DNA of 35,572 nucleotides from Amycolatopsis nivea (GTDB lineage Bacteria > Actinomycetota > Actinomycetes > Mycobacteriales > Pseudonocardiaceae), in NCBI RefSeq assembly GCF_004522235.1, contig NZ_SDLT01000060.1:1-35572 (forward strand), in the 5' to 3' direction. Below, in pieces: positions 22,534 to 30,148 of the stretch. Every line of letters begins with the position of its first letter. Position 1 is the stretch's first letter. The notes under the pieces are model-generated. The model did not search any database. It saw nothing but the letters and a program-made list of their open reading frames with translations, and was not told the origin of the DNA. A program made the translations under genes and the position numbers.

Positions 22534-23475
22534 ATGGGCACCACGACCGCGCTGGAGGACTTCGCCGCCGAGTTCGACGTCCACCGGCCGCACCTGATCA
22601 GAGCGGCCTACCGGCTCACCGGCACCCGCGCGGACGCCGAGGACGCGGCGCAGGAGGCCTGGCTGCGGCTGTCCGGGCTCGACGACGCCGGCCGCGCCGG
22701 GATCCGCGACCTGCGCGGCTGGCTGACCGCCGTGGTCGGGCGGATCTGCCTCGACCGGCTGCGGTCGGCGGCCGTGCAGCGCGAGAAGTACGTGGGCGAA
22801 TGGCTGCCCGAACCGATCGTCACGCCGTTCGGCGCGCCGGCGAGCGAGGATCCGCTCGAGGCCGCGGTGCGCGACGACGGCCTGCGGATGGCCGCGATGG
22901 TGGTGCTCGACCGGCTCACGCCCGAGCAGCGCGTGGCGTTCGTGCTGCACGACGCGTTCGCGGTGCCGTTCGCCGAGATCGCCGATGTCCTGGGCTGCAG
23001 CCCGGCGGCCGCGCGCCAGCACGCCTCGCGCGGCCGCCGCGCGGTCGAGGACTCCGACCCGCCCGCCCGGCTCGAACTGGCGCAGCAGCAGGCGGTGCTG
23101 GAGAAGTTCGTCGTCGCGCTGCTGGCGGGCGACATCCGCGCGGTCACCGAACTGCTGCACCCGGACGTGGTCATGATCGGCGATTCCGACGGCCGCTCGC
23201 GCACCAGCCGCCGGATGATCGTCGGACCGGACAAGGTCGCCCGCTTCGTGCTCGGGGTGCTGGCGAAGTACGCGCCGGGCACGATGGCGAACGGGCGGCC
23301 GGTGCTCGTCAACGGCGACCTCGGCCTGTGGCTGCCGCAGCTGCCCGCGGCCGACGGCTACCTCGCCCTCGACGAGCGCGTCCAGACGTTCAGCCTGCGC
23401 GACGGCCGCATCGTCGGCGTCTACGACCAGGTCAACCCGGACAAGCTCACCCGCATCACCCGGCCGGAGCAGTGA
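22534..23475 (+). CDS. ECF41-group sigma factor with fused C-terminal SnoaL-like domain (SigJ-like)
   Basis: A 313-residue extracytoplasmic-function sigma factor. Seen: sigma region 2 (HLIRAAYRLTGTRADAEDAAQEAWLR, about residues 20-45), region 4 (RLTPEQRVAFVLHDAFAVPFAEIADVLGCSPAAARQHASRGRR, about 127-169), and a C-terminal NTF2/SnoaL-like domain from residue 185. The hallmarks of group ECF41 are present: WLPEP at 90-94 in the linker, DSDGR at 217-221 (family form DGGGR) and NPDKL at 301-305. In this group the fused domain takes the place of an anti-sigma factor and tunes activity. ECF41 genes usually sit beside their target, often a carboxymuconolactone decarboxylase gene, exactly as here (convergent neighbour). 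Start ATG at 22534; the leader has only a weak GGGAC. Confidence 0.92.
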   Translation: MGTTTALEDFAAEFDVHRPHLIRAAYRLTGTRADAEDAAQEAWLRLSGLDDAGRAGIRDLRGWLTAVVGRICLDRLRSAAVQREKYVGEWLPEPIVTPFGAPASEDPLEAAVRDDGLRMAAMVVLDRLTPEQRVAFVLHDAFAVPFAEIADVLGCSPAAARQHASRGRRAVEDSDPPARLELAQQQAVLEKFVVALLAGDIRAVTELLHPDVVMIGDSDGRSRTSRRMIVGPDKVARFVLGVLAKYAPGTMANGRPVLVNGDLGLWLPQLPAADGYLALDERVQTFSLRDGRIVGVYDQVNPDKLTRITRPEQ

Positions 23476-23488
23476 CGCTCCGGCCGGG
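23459..23488. terminator. Bidirectional hairpin with the sigma gene stop codon in its loop
   Basis: A perfect 12-bp stem, CCCGGCCGGAGC (23459-23470) with GCTCCGGCCGGG (23477-23488), closes the 6-base loop AGTGAC. The loop contains the TGA of the ECF41 gene. It separates the two convergent genes. Confidence 0.7.
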
Positions 23489-23496
23489 CCGCGCGG

Positions 23497-24063
23497 TCAG
23501 GGCATCGGCACCCGGCAGGCGTCGCCCGAGGTGAAGCCCTGGTCGACGATGCCGAGCGCGCTGTTCATCCGCGCCCGCGAGTTCTCCAGGCCGATCTGGT
23601 AGGTCAGCTCGACGACGCCCTTCTCGCCGAATTCGGCCACCAGCTCGGCGATCTGCTCGTCGGTGACCGTGACCGTGGGGCCGGACATCGCGTCGGCGAG
23701 CGCGAGCGCCAGCCGCTCCTGACGGGTGAACAGCGGCGACGTCGCGTACTCGTCGATGTGCTTGAGCCGGTCGATGTCCAGGCCCTCGTGCCGCTGCAGC
23801 ATGGTGCCGAAGTCGACGCACCACGAGCAGCCGATCTGCGTGGCGACGCGGTAGACCGCGAGTTCCCGCACGTTGGCGGGCAGGTGCTTGGACGCCTTCT
23901 CCGCCATCAGCTCGTGCGCGATGCTGGTCCGCAGCAGCCCGCGGTGGTGCGCCACGACGGCCATCGGCTCCGGAACCGCGCCGTACCGCTTGCCGGCGAT
24001 CCGGTAGAAGAGCTTGAGCACCGGGCCGCCGTCGGTGGCTCGTTTGACCGGGATACGAGGCAT
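23497..24063 (-). CDS. Carboxymuconolactone decarboxylase / AhpD-like family protein
   Basis: A 188-residue protein of the CMD/AhpD fold. Seen: the redox motif C79-S-W-C82 in VATQIGCSWCVDFGTM, with a preceding LPANVRELAVYRVA helix and the later LLTRQERLALALADAMS-like segment. A C-x-x-C with nearby acidic and His residues is typical of AhpD-type peroxidase or disulfide reductants, so a role in oxidative defence is more likely than muconolactone metabolism. The ATG follows AAGGAGGA. Upstream is an ECF41-type promoter, and the convergent gene encodes an ECF41 sigma factor, so this gene is its probable main target. Confidence 0.9.
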   Translation of the reverse strand: MPRIPVKRATDGGPVLKLFYRIAGKRYGAVPEPMAVVAHHRGLLRTSIAHELMAEKASKHLPANVRELAVYRVATQIGCSWCVDFGTMLQRHEGLDIDRLKHIDEYATSPLFTRQERLALALADAMSGPTVTVTDEQIAELVAEFGEKGVVELTYQIGLENSRARMNSALGIVDQGFTSGDACRVPMP

Positions 24064-24096
24064 GTCGGGTCCTCCTTCTGAGTGGTTCGAAGGAGG

Positions 24097-24123
24097 AACG
24101 GGACAGCCGCGCGAGATGTGACA
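24097..24123 (-). promoter_or_regulatory. ECF41-type promoter of the CMD/AhpD-like gene
   Basis: On the minus strand TGTCACA (24123-24117) is followed after 16 bases by CGTT (24100-24097). The known ECF41 consensus is TGTCACA with CGTC at this distance, so the -35 is a perfect match and the -10 differs at one base. The start codon is about 27 bases beyond the expected transcript start, with AAGGAGGA between. Confidence 0.7.
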
Positions 24124-24126
24124 GCC

Positions 24127-25956
24127 TCAGCGGCGCCCGGTGATCGGGCGCACATCCCAGATCCACACGCCGTCCACGAACTGCGCGGGTTTGCGCAGCA
24201 GGAGGTCGACGGTGGCGCGGTAGGCGTCGCTGTGCTCGCGCGGGATCAGCACGAGCACGCTGGCGTTCCAGTAGCGCAGGTCCTCGATCGCCTGGTCGCG
24301 GTCGGCGTCGGTGATCTCCTGCGCTTGCTTGGAGTCGCGGACCCGGTCGAACAGCGTCGAGGTCGGCCGCTGGTAAGAGCCGTAGCGGCCGCGTTTGTCG
24401 TCCGGGCCCTGCGGTCCGACGAAGTAGCCCTCGGGCATCGCGTACCGGAGGCCGGCGTCCATCTGCCAGTGCAGCGGCTCGGACTCCCCCGAACTCGGCA
24501 GCGGCACCGGCACGACGGTGCCGCCGGGCGCGACGTAGGTCTGCCAGGTGCCGTCGGCGAAGAACGCGGGCGTCGGCGGGCGTTTCTGCACGAGCAACTG
24601 GGTCGGCGCGATGGGCAGCAGCACGGCCGCGACCGCCCCCAGCCAGATCAGCCGTACCGGCAGCTTCAGGTCGCCCTTCGCGGCGGCGGAGAACACCCGG
24701 TCGGTCGCGATCGCCAGCAGCGCGCCGATCGCGGGCACGCACGCCATCGCCAGCCGCGATTCCAGCAGCGATTCGAACAACGGCAGGTCCGCGAGCAGTT
24801 TCCACGGCCCGGGCACGCCGGTGTTCTCGTGCAGCACGGTGATCTCGGAGCCGAGCGAAAGCCACGCCATCAGGAACATCGAGATCGCCAGCGAACGGGC
24901 CACGACCTCGCGCCACAGCCACACCGTCACCACGACCATCAGCACGATCAGCGGCCAGCCGAAGAACGCGTTCTCCTCGGTGCGGTTCAGCGACACCGCG
25001 GCCGCCGCCTCCGGCTGCCCGGACACCGACTGGGTCGCGAACCGGGTCATCGCGGCGGTGTCGTTGCCGACCTGGCCGTGCTCCAGCCCGGTGTAGCTGT
25101 CCGGGCCGAAGAACTGCCACCACAACGGGAACGCGACGACCACCAGCGTCAGCACCACCGCGATGCCGCCGCCGAGCAGCACCGGCCGCACCATCGCCTT
25201 GACCTCGCGACGCCGCGAAACGCAGTAGGAGATCGCGAAGATCAGGAAGCCGAGCGCGAAGATCAGCAGCGGCTCTTCGCCGAGGAAGATCTGGTACGCG
25301 GTGAGCACGCCGAGCCAGATCCCGTTGCGCACCGGGCGCTTGCCCTGCGCCAGCTGGATCACTTTGAGCGCGATGAACGGCAGCAGGAACCACGCGACGA
25401 AGTTCGGATGCGCGTTGGCGTGCGAGATCATCGGCGGCGCGAAACCTGCGAACGCGCCGCCGATCGCCGCGGACACCCGGTGCCGCACGAGGTGCCGCGA
25501 GAACACCCAGTACCAGGCCGCGGCGCTTCCGGCGAGGCTGCCGGTGAGCACGATGGCCCAGGTGACGGTCGGACCGAAGGCGAGCGTGATCGGGGTGAGC
25601 GGGATGCCGACGCCCAGCATGGCCGTGTTGGCCATCATGTTCACGCCGAGCGGGTAGTTCTGCAGGCCGCTGGTGAGCGGGTTTTCCAGGTGCTGCACCG
25701 ATTTCGCGGTGACGTCGAAGAACCATTCCCACAGGTTCTGGTCCGACGCGCTGTTCCACAGGTAGCCCTGGCCGAGGTCGGCCCACAGGCCGCCGAACAG
25801 CAGCACGGAAAACGCCAGGTACGCGCCGATGATCCCCGCGTCGGCCCAGGAACGGCGCATCCGCGGTTCGGCGGCGGCGACCGCGGTCGCGCCGGGTTCG
25901 CGAGGCGGTGCTTCGGGTTTCGCGTCGGGGGTTGCTTCGGGCCGGAACACGCTCAC
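24127..25956 (-). CDS. Polytopic membrane protein, GT-C glycosyltransferase-like
   Basis: A 609-residue integral membrane protein. Seen: about 35 Pro/Ala/Glu-rich cytoplasmic residues, a first membrane helix (IIGAYLAFSVLLFGG), an outer loop with LWNSASDQNLWEWFF, about ten more hydrophobic segments up to residue 460, and a soluble C-terminal domain of about 150 residues (FFADGTWQTYV, PVPLPSSGES, LRYAMPEGYFVGPQG, NASVLVLIPREHSDAYRAT). An acidic first loop, many helices and a C-terminal outer domain fit polyprenyl-phosphate-sugar-dependent GT-C enzymes; the substrate is unknown and catalysis is not shown. The GTG start overlaps the serpin stop (GTGA), so the two are coupled. The 3' end lies next to the ECF41-type promoter. 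Confidence 0.75.
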   Translation of the reverse strand: MSVFRPEATPDAKPEAPPREPGATAVAAAEPRMRRSWADAGIIGAYLAFSVLLFGGLWADLGQGYLWNSASDQNLWEWFFDVTAKSVQHLENPLTSGLQNYPLGVNMMANTAMLGVGIPLTPITLAFGPTVTWAIVLTGSLAGSAAAWYWVFSRHLVRHRVSAAIGGAFAGFAPPMISHANAHPNFVAWFLLPFIALKVIQLAQGKRPVRNGIWLGVLTAYQIFLGEEPLLIFALGFLIFAISYCVSRRREVKAMVRPVLLGGGIAVVLTLVVVAFPLWWQFFGPDSYTGLEHGQVGNDTAAMTRFATQSVSGQPEAAAAVSLNRTEENAFFGWPLIVLMVVVTVWLWREVVARSLAISMFLMAWLSLGSEITVLHENTGVPGPWKLLADLPLFESLLESRLAMACVPAIGALLAIATDRVFSAAAKGDLKLPVRLIWLGAVAAVLLPIAPTQLLVQKRPPTPAFFADGTWQTYVAPGGTVVPVPLPSSGESEPLHWQMDAGLRYAMPEGYFVGPQGPDDKRGRYGSYQRPTSTLFDRVRDSKQAQEITDADRDQAIEDLRYWNASVLVLIPREHSDAYRATVDLLLRKPAQFVDGVWIWDVRPITGRR

Positions 25957-27026
25957 GCGGGGCGCACCACCCGGGCGAAGAAGTACACCGCGCCGGTTTC
26001 GGCGTGGCGCACCAGCAGCAGGAACGGCCGGTCGACCCGGACCTCGAGCGGCTCGCCGGAGATGAGCGACATCGTGCGCATCTGGACCGCGGTGGCGGCC
26101 GCGCCTTCGAGGCCCTGTTCGTCCAGCCGGAGCACGGCCTGGTGCAGGATGCTGTCCACCCACAGCGGACGGTCCGGCGTGAGACCGGTCAGATCCGCGG
26201 CGTCGGTGAACAGCTCGCACACGCCGAGGCCCTGCAACGCCCGTTCGAGGTCGGCGCGCACGTCGAGGGAGATCTTGGGCAGCGACAGCTGGATCTTGCG
26301 CTGCTTCGGGCTTTCCACGAGCGCGCGCAACGACTGCCCGTCGAGCGCGGCTTCGGCGCTCTCGAGGTCGCCGTCCGGCAGCAGGACCACCGTCTCGACG
26401 CCGCCCTCGGCCGTCAGCCGGACGACCTGCCAGCCGTTTTCGTGCGCGTAGCCGACCGATTCGTCCAGGTGCATCGTCGGCACCGAGCGCACGCCGTCGG
26501 GGGTGTGGAAATCCGCGTCCGCGGTGGCGCCATCGGGGAACGGGTGCCGCCAGGCGGTCTTCAGGTAGAGCGCGTTGACCAGGCTGGCGCGCGTGTGCGG
26601 GTGGATCGCGCCCTCGGGCAGCAGCTCCGGGATCAGGCCGTGAGTGGTCTGGTCCACGTCGGCGTTGATCCGCTCGCGCGCACCCTCGGGGTCGGTCTCG
26701 AACGGCGCGGTCTCGGCTTTGCCCCCGGGCCAGCGCACGAGCTCGGCCCGGAAGCTGTCCTCGACGGTGATCCGGTCCGCCGCCCAGAGCGTGTTCGCGA
26801 CCGCCAGCTGGACGTCGTCGCCCAGCTCGGCCGCGGCGCGCAGCAGCTCGCCCTGGTCGTCGCCCAGCACCGCGCGGAGTTCGTCCGCGGTGCGGCCGCG
26901 GGCGGCCAGATGGGCGAGGCCGAGCGCACTCGCCGCCGAGTACGGCGAGAGACACGCGTCGCTTCCCGGGGGCGCGGTCGCACCGTGCAACGCCAGGGTG
27001 AAAGTGAGGTGGCTGTCCAGGGCCAT
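25953..27026 (-). CDS. Serpin family protease inhibitor
   Basis: A 357-residue serpin, an unusual family in bacteria. Seen: SPYSAASALGLAHLAARG near the start (helix B), NALYLKTAWRHPF, VPTMHLDESVGY, VVRLTAEGGVETVVLLPDGD, the breach-like hinge EGAAATAV (residues 307-314) and the C-terminal DRPFLLLVRH and VYFFARVVRP strands. The hinge has the small residues that inhibitory serpins need. Counting from the hinge Gly as P15 puts P1-P1' near I322-S323, hinting at an elastase/chymotrypsin-like target; this is inference. There is no signal peptide, so it should act inside the cell. The ATG has no Shine-Dalgarno site; TACGGT (27038-27033) could give a leaderless mRNA. It overlaps the membrane-protein gene. 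Confidence 0.9.
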   Translation of the reverse strand: MALDSHLTFTLALHGATAPPGSDACLSPYSAASALGLAHLAARGRTADELRAVLGDDQGELLRAAAELGDDVQLAVANTLWAADRITVEDSFRAELVRWPGGKAETAPFETDPEGARERINADVDQTTHGLIPELLPEGAIHPHTRASLVNALYLKTAWRHPFPDGATADADFHTPDGVRSVPTMHLDESVGYAHENGWQVVRLTAEGGVETVVLLPDGDLESAEAALDGQSLRALVESPKQRKIQLSLPKISLDVRADLERALQGLGVCELFTDAADLTGLTPDRPLWVDSILHQAVLRLDEQGLEGAAATAVQMRTMSLISGEPLEVRVDRPFLLLVRHAETGAVYFFARVVRPA

Positions 27027-27058
27027 GCGGCGACCGTACCGGAACGGGTGGTCCCACG

Positions 27059-27430
27059 GCTCACGGTTCGGCAGGCGGTGCCGTTCCGCAGCTCACGGCC
27101 CGGCAGACAGCACCGCTCCACGGCCCACGCCCGGCAGACAGCACCGCCCCGCGGCTCACGAATCGGCAGACAGCACCGCTCCACGGCTCACAGCCCGGCA
27201 GCGGCACCGCTCCCGCAGCTCACGACTCGGCAAACGGCACCGCTCCGCGGCCCACTGCTCGTCTAACAGCACCGGCTCACGGCTCACGGCTCACGGCTCA
27301 CGGCTCAGTAGACAGCACCACTCCACGCAGCTCACGGTTCGGCAGACAGCACCGCCCCGCGACTCACTCACGGCCCGGCAAACGGCACCGCTCCCCCAGC
27401 TCACAGTTCGGCAGGCGGCGCCGTTCCGTG
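27059..27430. repeat. 32-bp minisatellite derived from the 3' end of dgt
   Basis: Ten to eleven tandem units of about 32 bp, consensus GCTCACGGYYCGGCAGACAG then CACCGCTCCRCG. Units begin at 27059, 27091, 27123, 27154, 27186, 27218, 27250 (cut short), 27303 (headless), 27330, 27362 (with a 4-base ACTC duplication) and 27399. Between 27275 and 27302 the first seven bases alone, GCTCACG, are repeated four times. The last unit (27399-27430) is the end of the dgt gene and encodes its final GTAPPAEL and stop, so the array appears to be serial duplication of that gene end. Units are 70-95% alike by eye. It fills the gap between serpin and dgt; no other gene is there. Confidence 0.9.
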
Positions 27431-28699
27431 CCGTCCGGTGTGCCATCGGTGCCATTCGTATGCCTGCGCGTCGGTGAGCGACGCCACCTGGTCCACCACC
27501 ACCCGCAATCGCGCCGCGTCGTCCGCTGCCGCGTTCCAGGCAGGCACCAGCAGCGGGTCCAGGGCTTCGGGCGCGCGGCGGCAGAGCGCCGCCACCAGCT
27601 CGGTGATCACCTCCCGTTGCCCGTCCTGCATCGCCAGCCTGCGGCGATCGCTCATCACGTACCGCAGCGCCAGCGCCTTGAGCAGCGCCACCTCCGCTCC
27701 GACCTGCTCCGGCACCGCCAGCCGCGCCGCGTACCGGGTGAGCGGGCCCTCTCCGTAACCCGCGCGAGTGCCGGTGACCGCGGCCGAGGCGAACCGGCCG
27801 ACCAGTTCGCTGGTGAGCCGCTTCAGTGCGACCTGGGCGCGCAGCGAACCGTCCGGCTCCGCCCGCACCAGTTCGGCGACCACCGGCAGGTCGAGCAGCT
27901 CTTTCGCCGCACCCTCCAAAGTGGACACCGACAGGGTGGAGAAATGCCGTGCCGCGGCCTCGGCGACCGCCGCGCGTTCCTCCGGATCAGCCAGCAGCCG
28001 CAACCGGATCCGCCCGGCCAGCACCCCGTCCTCGACGTCGTGCACCGAGTACGCCACGTCGTCCGACCAGTCCATGATCTGCGCTTCCAGGCACCGGCGC
28101 AGGCCCGGCGCGCCCTCGCGGATCCAGCCGAACACGGGGGTGTCGTCCGGGTACACGCCGTATTTCGGCTCCCCGGACCGGCGCGGCCACGGATACTTCG
28201 TGGTGGCGTCGAGACACGCCCGGGTGAGGTTGAGCCCCGCCGTGCCGCCGTCCGGCCCGACCGCCTTGGGTTCGAGCCTCGTGAGGATGCGCAGCGTCTG
28301 TGCGTTGCCCTCGAAGCCGCCGCACGCCTGGGCCGCCTGGTCGAGCGCGCGTTCGCCGTTGTGGCCGAACGGCGGGTGCCCGATGTCGTGCGCCAGCCCC
28401 GCGGTGTCGACCAGGTCCGGGTCCGCGCCCAGCTCCTCGGCGATGCCGCGGCCGATCTGCGCGACCTCCAGCGAATGCGTGAGCCGGGTCCGCGGCGCGC
28501 CGCTGACCTCCGCGCCCTCCCCCGGCCCGACCACCTGCGTTTTGCCCGCCAGCCTGCGCAGCGCGGCGGAATGCAGCACCCGCGCGCGGTCGCGGGCGAA
28601 CGCGCTGCGCCCGTCCGGCCGCGCACCGGCCAGCGCCGCGCCCTTGGGTTCCTCGGCCAGCACGCGGGCGCGGTCGTGCTCGCGGTAGCCGTCACTCAC
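27401..28699 (-). CDS. dgt: Deoxyguanosinetriphosphate triphosphohydrolase-like protein
   Basis: A 432-residue HD-domain enzyme that splits dNTPs, typically dGTP, into nucleoside and triphosphate, helping to set nucleotide pools. Seen: the N-terminal FARDRARVLHSAALRRLAGKTQV, H75 in TRLTHSLEVAQIGRG, the H104-D105 pair in GLAHDIGHPPFGHNGE (HD metal site), and the later family segments YPWPRR, QIMDWSDDVAYSVHDVEDG. Length and motif order match the actinobacterial dGTPase-like family. The GTG start at 28699 is preceded by GACGGG only; an unusual inverted-repeat element ends ten bases before it. Its last eight codons form the first unit of the downstream minisatellite. dnaG lies about 5 kb away in the same direction. 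Confidence 0.93.
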   Translation of the reverse strand: MSDGYREHDRARVLAEEPKGAALAGARPDGRSAFARDRARVLHSAALRRLAGKTQVVGPGEGAEVSGAPRTRLTHSLEVAQIGRGIAEELGADPDLVDTAGLAHDIGHPPFGHNGERALDQAAQACGGFEGNAQTLRILTRLEPKAVGPDGGTAGLNLTRACLDATTKYPWPRRSGEPKYGVYPDDTPVFGWIREGAPGLRRCLEAQIMDWSDDVAYSVHDVEDGVLAGRIRLRLLADPEERAAVAEAAARHFSTLSVSTLEGAAKELLDLPVVAELVRAEPDGSLRAQVALKRLTSELVGRFASAAVTGTRAGYGEGPLTRYAARLAVPEQVGAEVALLKALALRYVMSDRRRLAMQDGQREVITELVAALCRRAPEALDPLLVPAWNAAADDAARLRVVVDQVASLTDAQAYEWHRWHTGRHGTAPPAEL

Positions 28700-28708
28700 C
28701 CCGTCAGC

Positions 28709-28800
28709 TTACTGATCCGACCAAAAGTAGGCCGCCCCCCGCACGGCAGGTAACCGTTGCCACGAAAGCCATTCGGCCGTGGCTGTGGTCGGATCAGTAA
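28709..28800 (-). promoter_or_regulatory. 92-bp inverted-repeat element in the dgt leader
   Basis: A perfect 15-bp inverted repeat, TTACTGATCCGACCA (28709-28723) and TGGTCGGATCAGTAA (28786-28800), encloses 62 bases. Inside, on the minus strand, GCCACG...CGTGGC and ACGG-TTACCTG-CCGT can form two more hairpins, so the RNA could fold as a multibranched structure on a long closing stem. It ends ten bases before the dgt start codon. It may be a cis-acting leader RNA or a small non-autonomous mobile element; no target duplication is obvious. The rest of the 132-base gap shows nothing. Confidence 0.6.
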
Positions 28801-28831
28801 CGATCGGCACAGTGGCGCGGGGACCGACAAT

Positions 28832-29479
28832 TCAGCCCATCGTCGTGCCGAACAGGTCGTCCGCGGGCGACTTGGTCAGCTCGTAGAACAGCAGCGCGCC
28901 GGTTTCCCGGAAGATGTAGCGGACCTGCGTCGAACGCTCCTGCACGATCGGCCCGCTGTGCGTCGGCGCGGTCCACGCCTCCAGCCCGAGGTCCTCGGAC
29001 ATCGTCCGCGACCGGTAGGAATGCCACGGATCGCTCACCAGCACCACCGAACGCCAGCCGCGTGCCTTCACCTGATCGGCGACCGCGCGCAGGCTGCGCA
29101 GGGTGTCATTGCCCTCGCCGACCGGCAGCGTCGCGGCTTCCGGCACCCCGTGTTTGGTGAGCCAACGCGCTCCCGCGGTCGCCTCGGTGTAGTTGTCGCG
29201 GGTCTTCTTGCCCCCGGCAGTGATGACGGTCTTCGAGACGCCGTCGGCGTAAAGCTGCCGCGCCTTCTCCAGCCGCGCGGTGAAGATCTCCGAGGGCTTG
29301 CCGTTGTACTGAGCCGCACCCAGCACGACGATCGCGTCGGCCGGCGTCCGGTCGTTCTCGCGCGCGACCTGCCACACGCGGAACGCGGTGCCCCCGATGA
29401 CCGCGACGAGGGCCAGCACCGCACCGAAAACGATGCGGCGCACCCAGTTTCCCGCAGTAGGACCTGTCCACGCCTCCAT
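28832..29479 (-). CDS. YdcF/DUF218-family membrane-anchored protein
   Basis: A 215-residue protein of the YdcF (DUF218) family, found in SanA and ElyC-type envelope proteins. Seen: an N-terminal anchor helix IVFGAVLALVAVIGGTAF (about residues 16-33), then the domain with ADAIVVLGAAQYNGKPSE, TARLEKARQLYADGVSKTVI, TAGGKKTRDNYTEA and VVLVSDPWHSYRSRTMSEDLG, which are the nucleotide-fold signature segments of the family. The reaction is not established; an envelope role is usual. The second of two ATGs (29479) is chosen because GAGG lies nine bases before it. It may share a transcript with dgt, but the inverted-repeat element lies between. Confidence 0.85.
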   Translation of the reverse strand: MEAWTGPTAGNWVRRIVFGAVLALVAVIGGTAFRVWQVARENDRTPADAIVVLGAAQYNGKPSEIFTARLEKARQLYADGVSKTVITAGGKKTRDNYTEATAGARWLTKHGVPEAATLPVGEGNDTLRSLRAVADQVKARGWRSVVLVSDPWHSYRSRTMSEDLGLEAWTAPTHSGPIVQERSTQVRYIFRETGALLFYELTKSPADDLFGTTMG

Positions 29480-29542
29480 GGCGGCCATCCTCGCAGAGCC
29501 GCTGTCCGGTGCTGGAAAGGCACCCCGATGTCAGATCGAGGT

Positions 29543-30148
29543 TTAAAGCCAGCCGCGTTCCTCCGACAGCCGCACCGCCTCCGCACGCGTGCGCGCACCC
29601 GTCTTCCCGATCGCCGACGACAGGTGGTTCCGCACAGTTCCGTCGGACAGGAAAAGAGACTTCGCGATGTCCGCGACCGTACTGCCGTCCTTGGCCGCGC
29701 TGAGCACGTCGCGTTCCCGCGCGGTCAGCGGACTGGTTCCCGTGGCGAGCGATTCCGCGGCCAGCGCCGGATCGACCACGCGCAGTCCACTGTGGACCCG
29801 GCGCACCGCCTCGACGAGCTGTTCCGGCGGCGCGTCCTTCACCACGAACCCAGCCGCGCCCGCGGCCATCGCCCTGGCCAGGTAGCCGGGGCGGCCGAAG
29901 GTGGTGCAGATGATCACCCGGCACGCCGGCAGCGCGGTCTTCAGCTCGGCCGCGGCGGTGAGGCCGTCCATGCCGGGCATCTGCACGTCGAGCAGCGCGA
30001 CGTCCGGCGCCGTTTCCTTCGCCGCGGCCACCACCTCGTCGCCGGTGCCGACCTGGGCCACCACCTCGATGTCGGCTTCCAGGCCGAGCACGGTGGCCAG
30101 CGCGCCGCGCACCATCGCCTGGTCGTCGGCCAGCAGCACCCGGATCAC
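29543..30148 (-). CDS. NarL/FixJ-family response regulator
   Basis: A 201-residue two-domain regulator. Seen: receiver domain with acidic pair D8-D9 (LLADDQAM), phospho-acceptor D54 (VALLDVQMPGMDGL), T82 and K104 (GFVVKDAPPEQL); LuxR-type helix-turn-helix at about 138-198 (LTARERDVLSAAKDGSTVADIAKSLFLSDGTVRNHLSSAI). Close in type to DesR-like regulators paired with DesK-type kinases. The GTG start at 30148 overlaps the kinase stop (GTGA), so kinase and regulator are made together; the longer in-frame extension lies over the kinase gene and was rejected. The likely target is its own ABC-exporter operon. Confidence 0.93.
   Translation of the reverse strand: MIRVLLADDQAMVRGALATVLGLEADIEVVAQVGTGDEVVAAAKETAPDVALLDVQMPGMDGLTAAAELKTALPACRVIICTTFGRPGYLARAMAAGAAGFVVKDAPPEQLVEAVRRVHSGLRVVDPALAAESLATGTSPLTARERDVLSAAKDGSTVADIAKSLFLSDGTVRNHLSSAIGKTGARTRAEAVRLSEERGWL

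Noticed and set aside
20057..22597. An 846-codon plus-strand frame opposite dnaG
   Set aside because: Antisense shadow of dnaG; no recognisable domain, and it runs across the start of the sigma factor gene in a different frame.
24082..26451. A plus-strand open frame of about 790 codons opposite the membrane protein and serpin
   Set aside because: Codon shadow; the predicted protein is Arg/His/Gln/Glu-rich without hydrophobic core, and both genes on the minus strand have clear family motifs.
27059..27430. Repeat array considered as CRISPR
   Set aside because: Units are contiguous with no unique spacers, they vary freely, and the last unit is part of the dgt gene. No cas genes are present.
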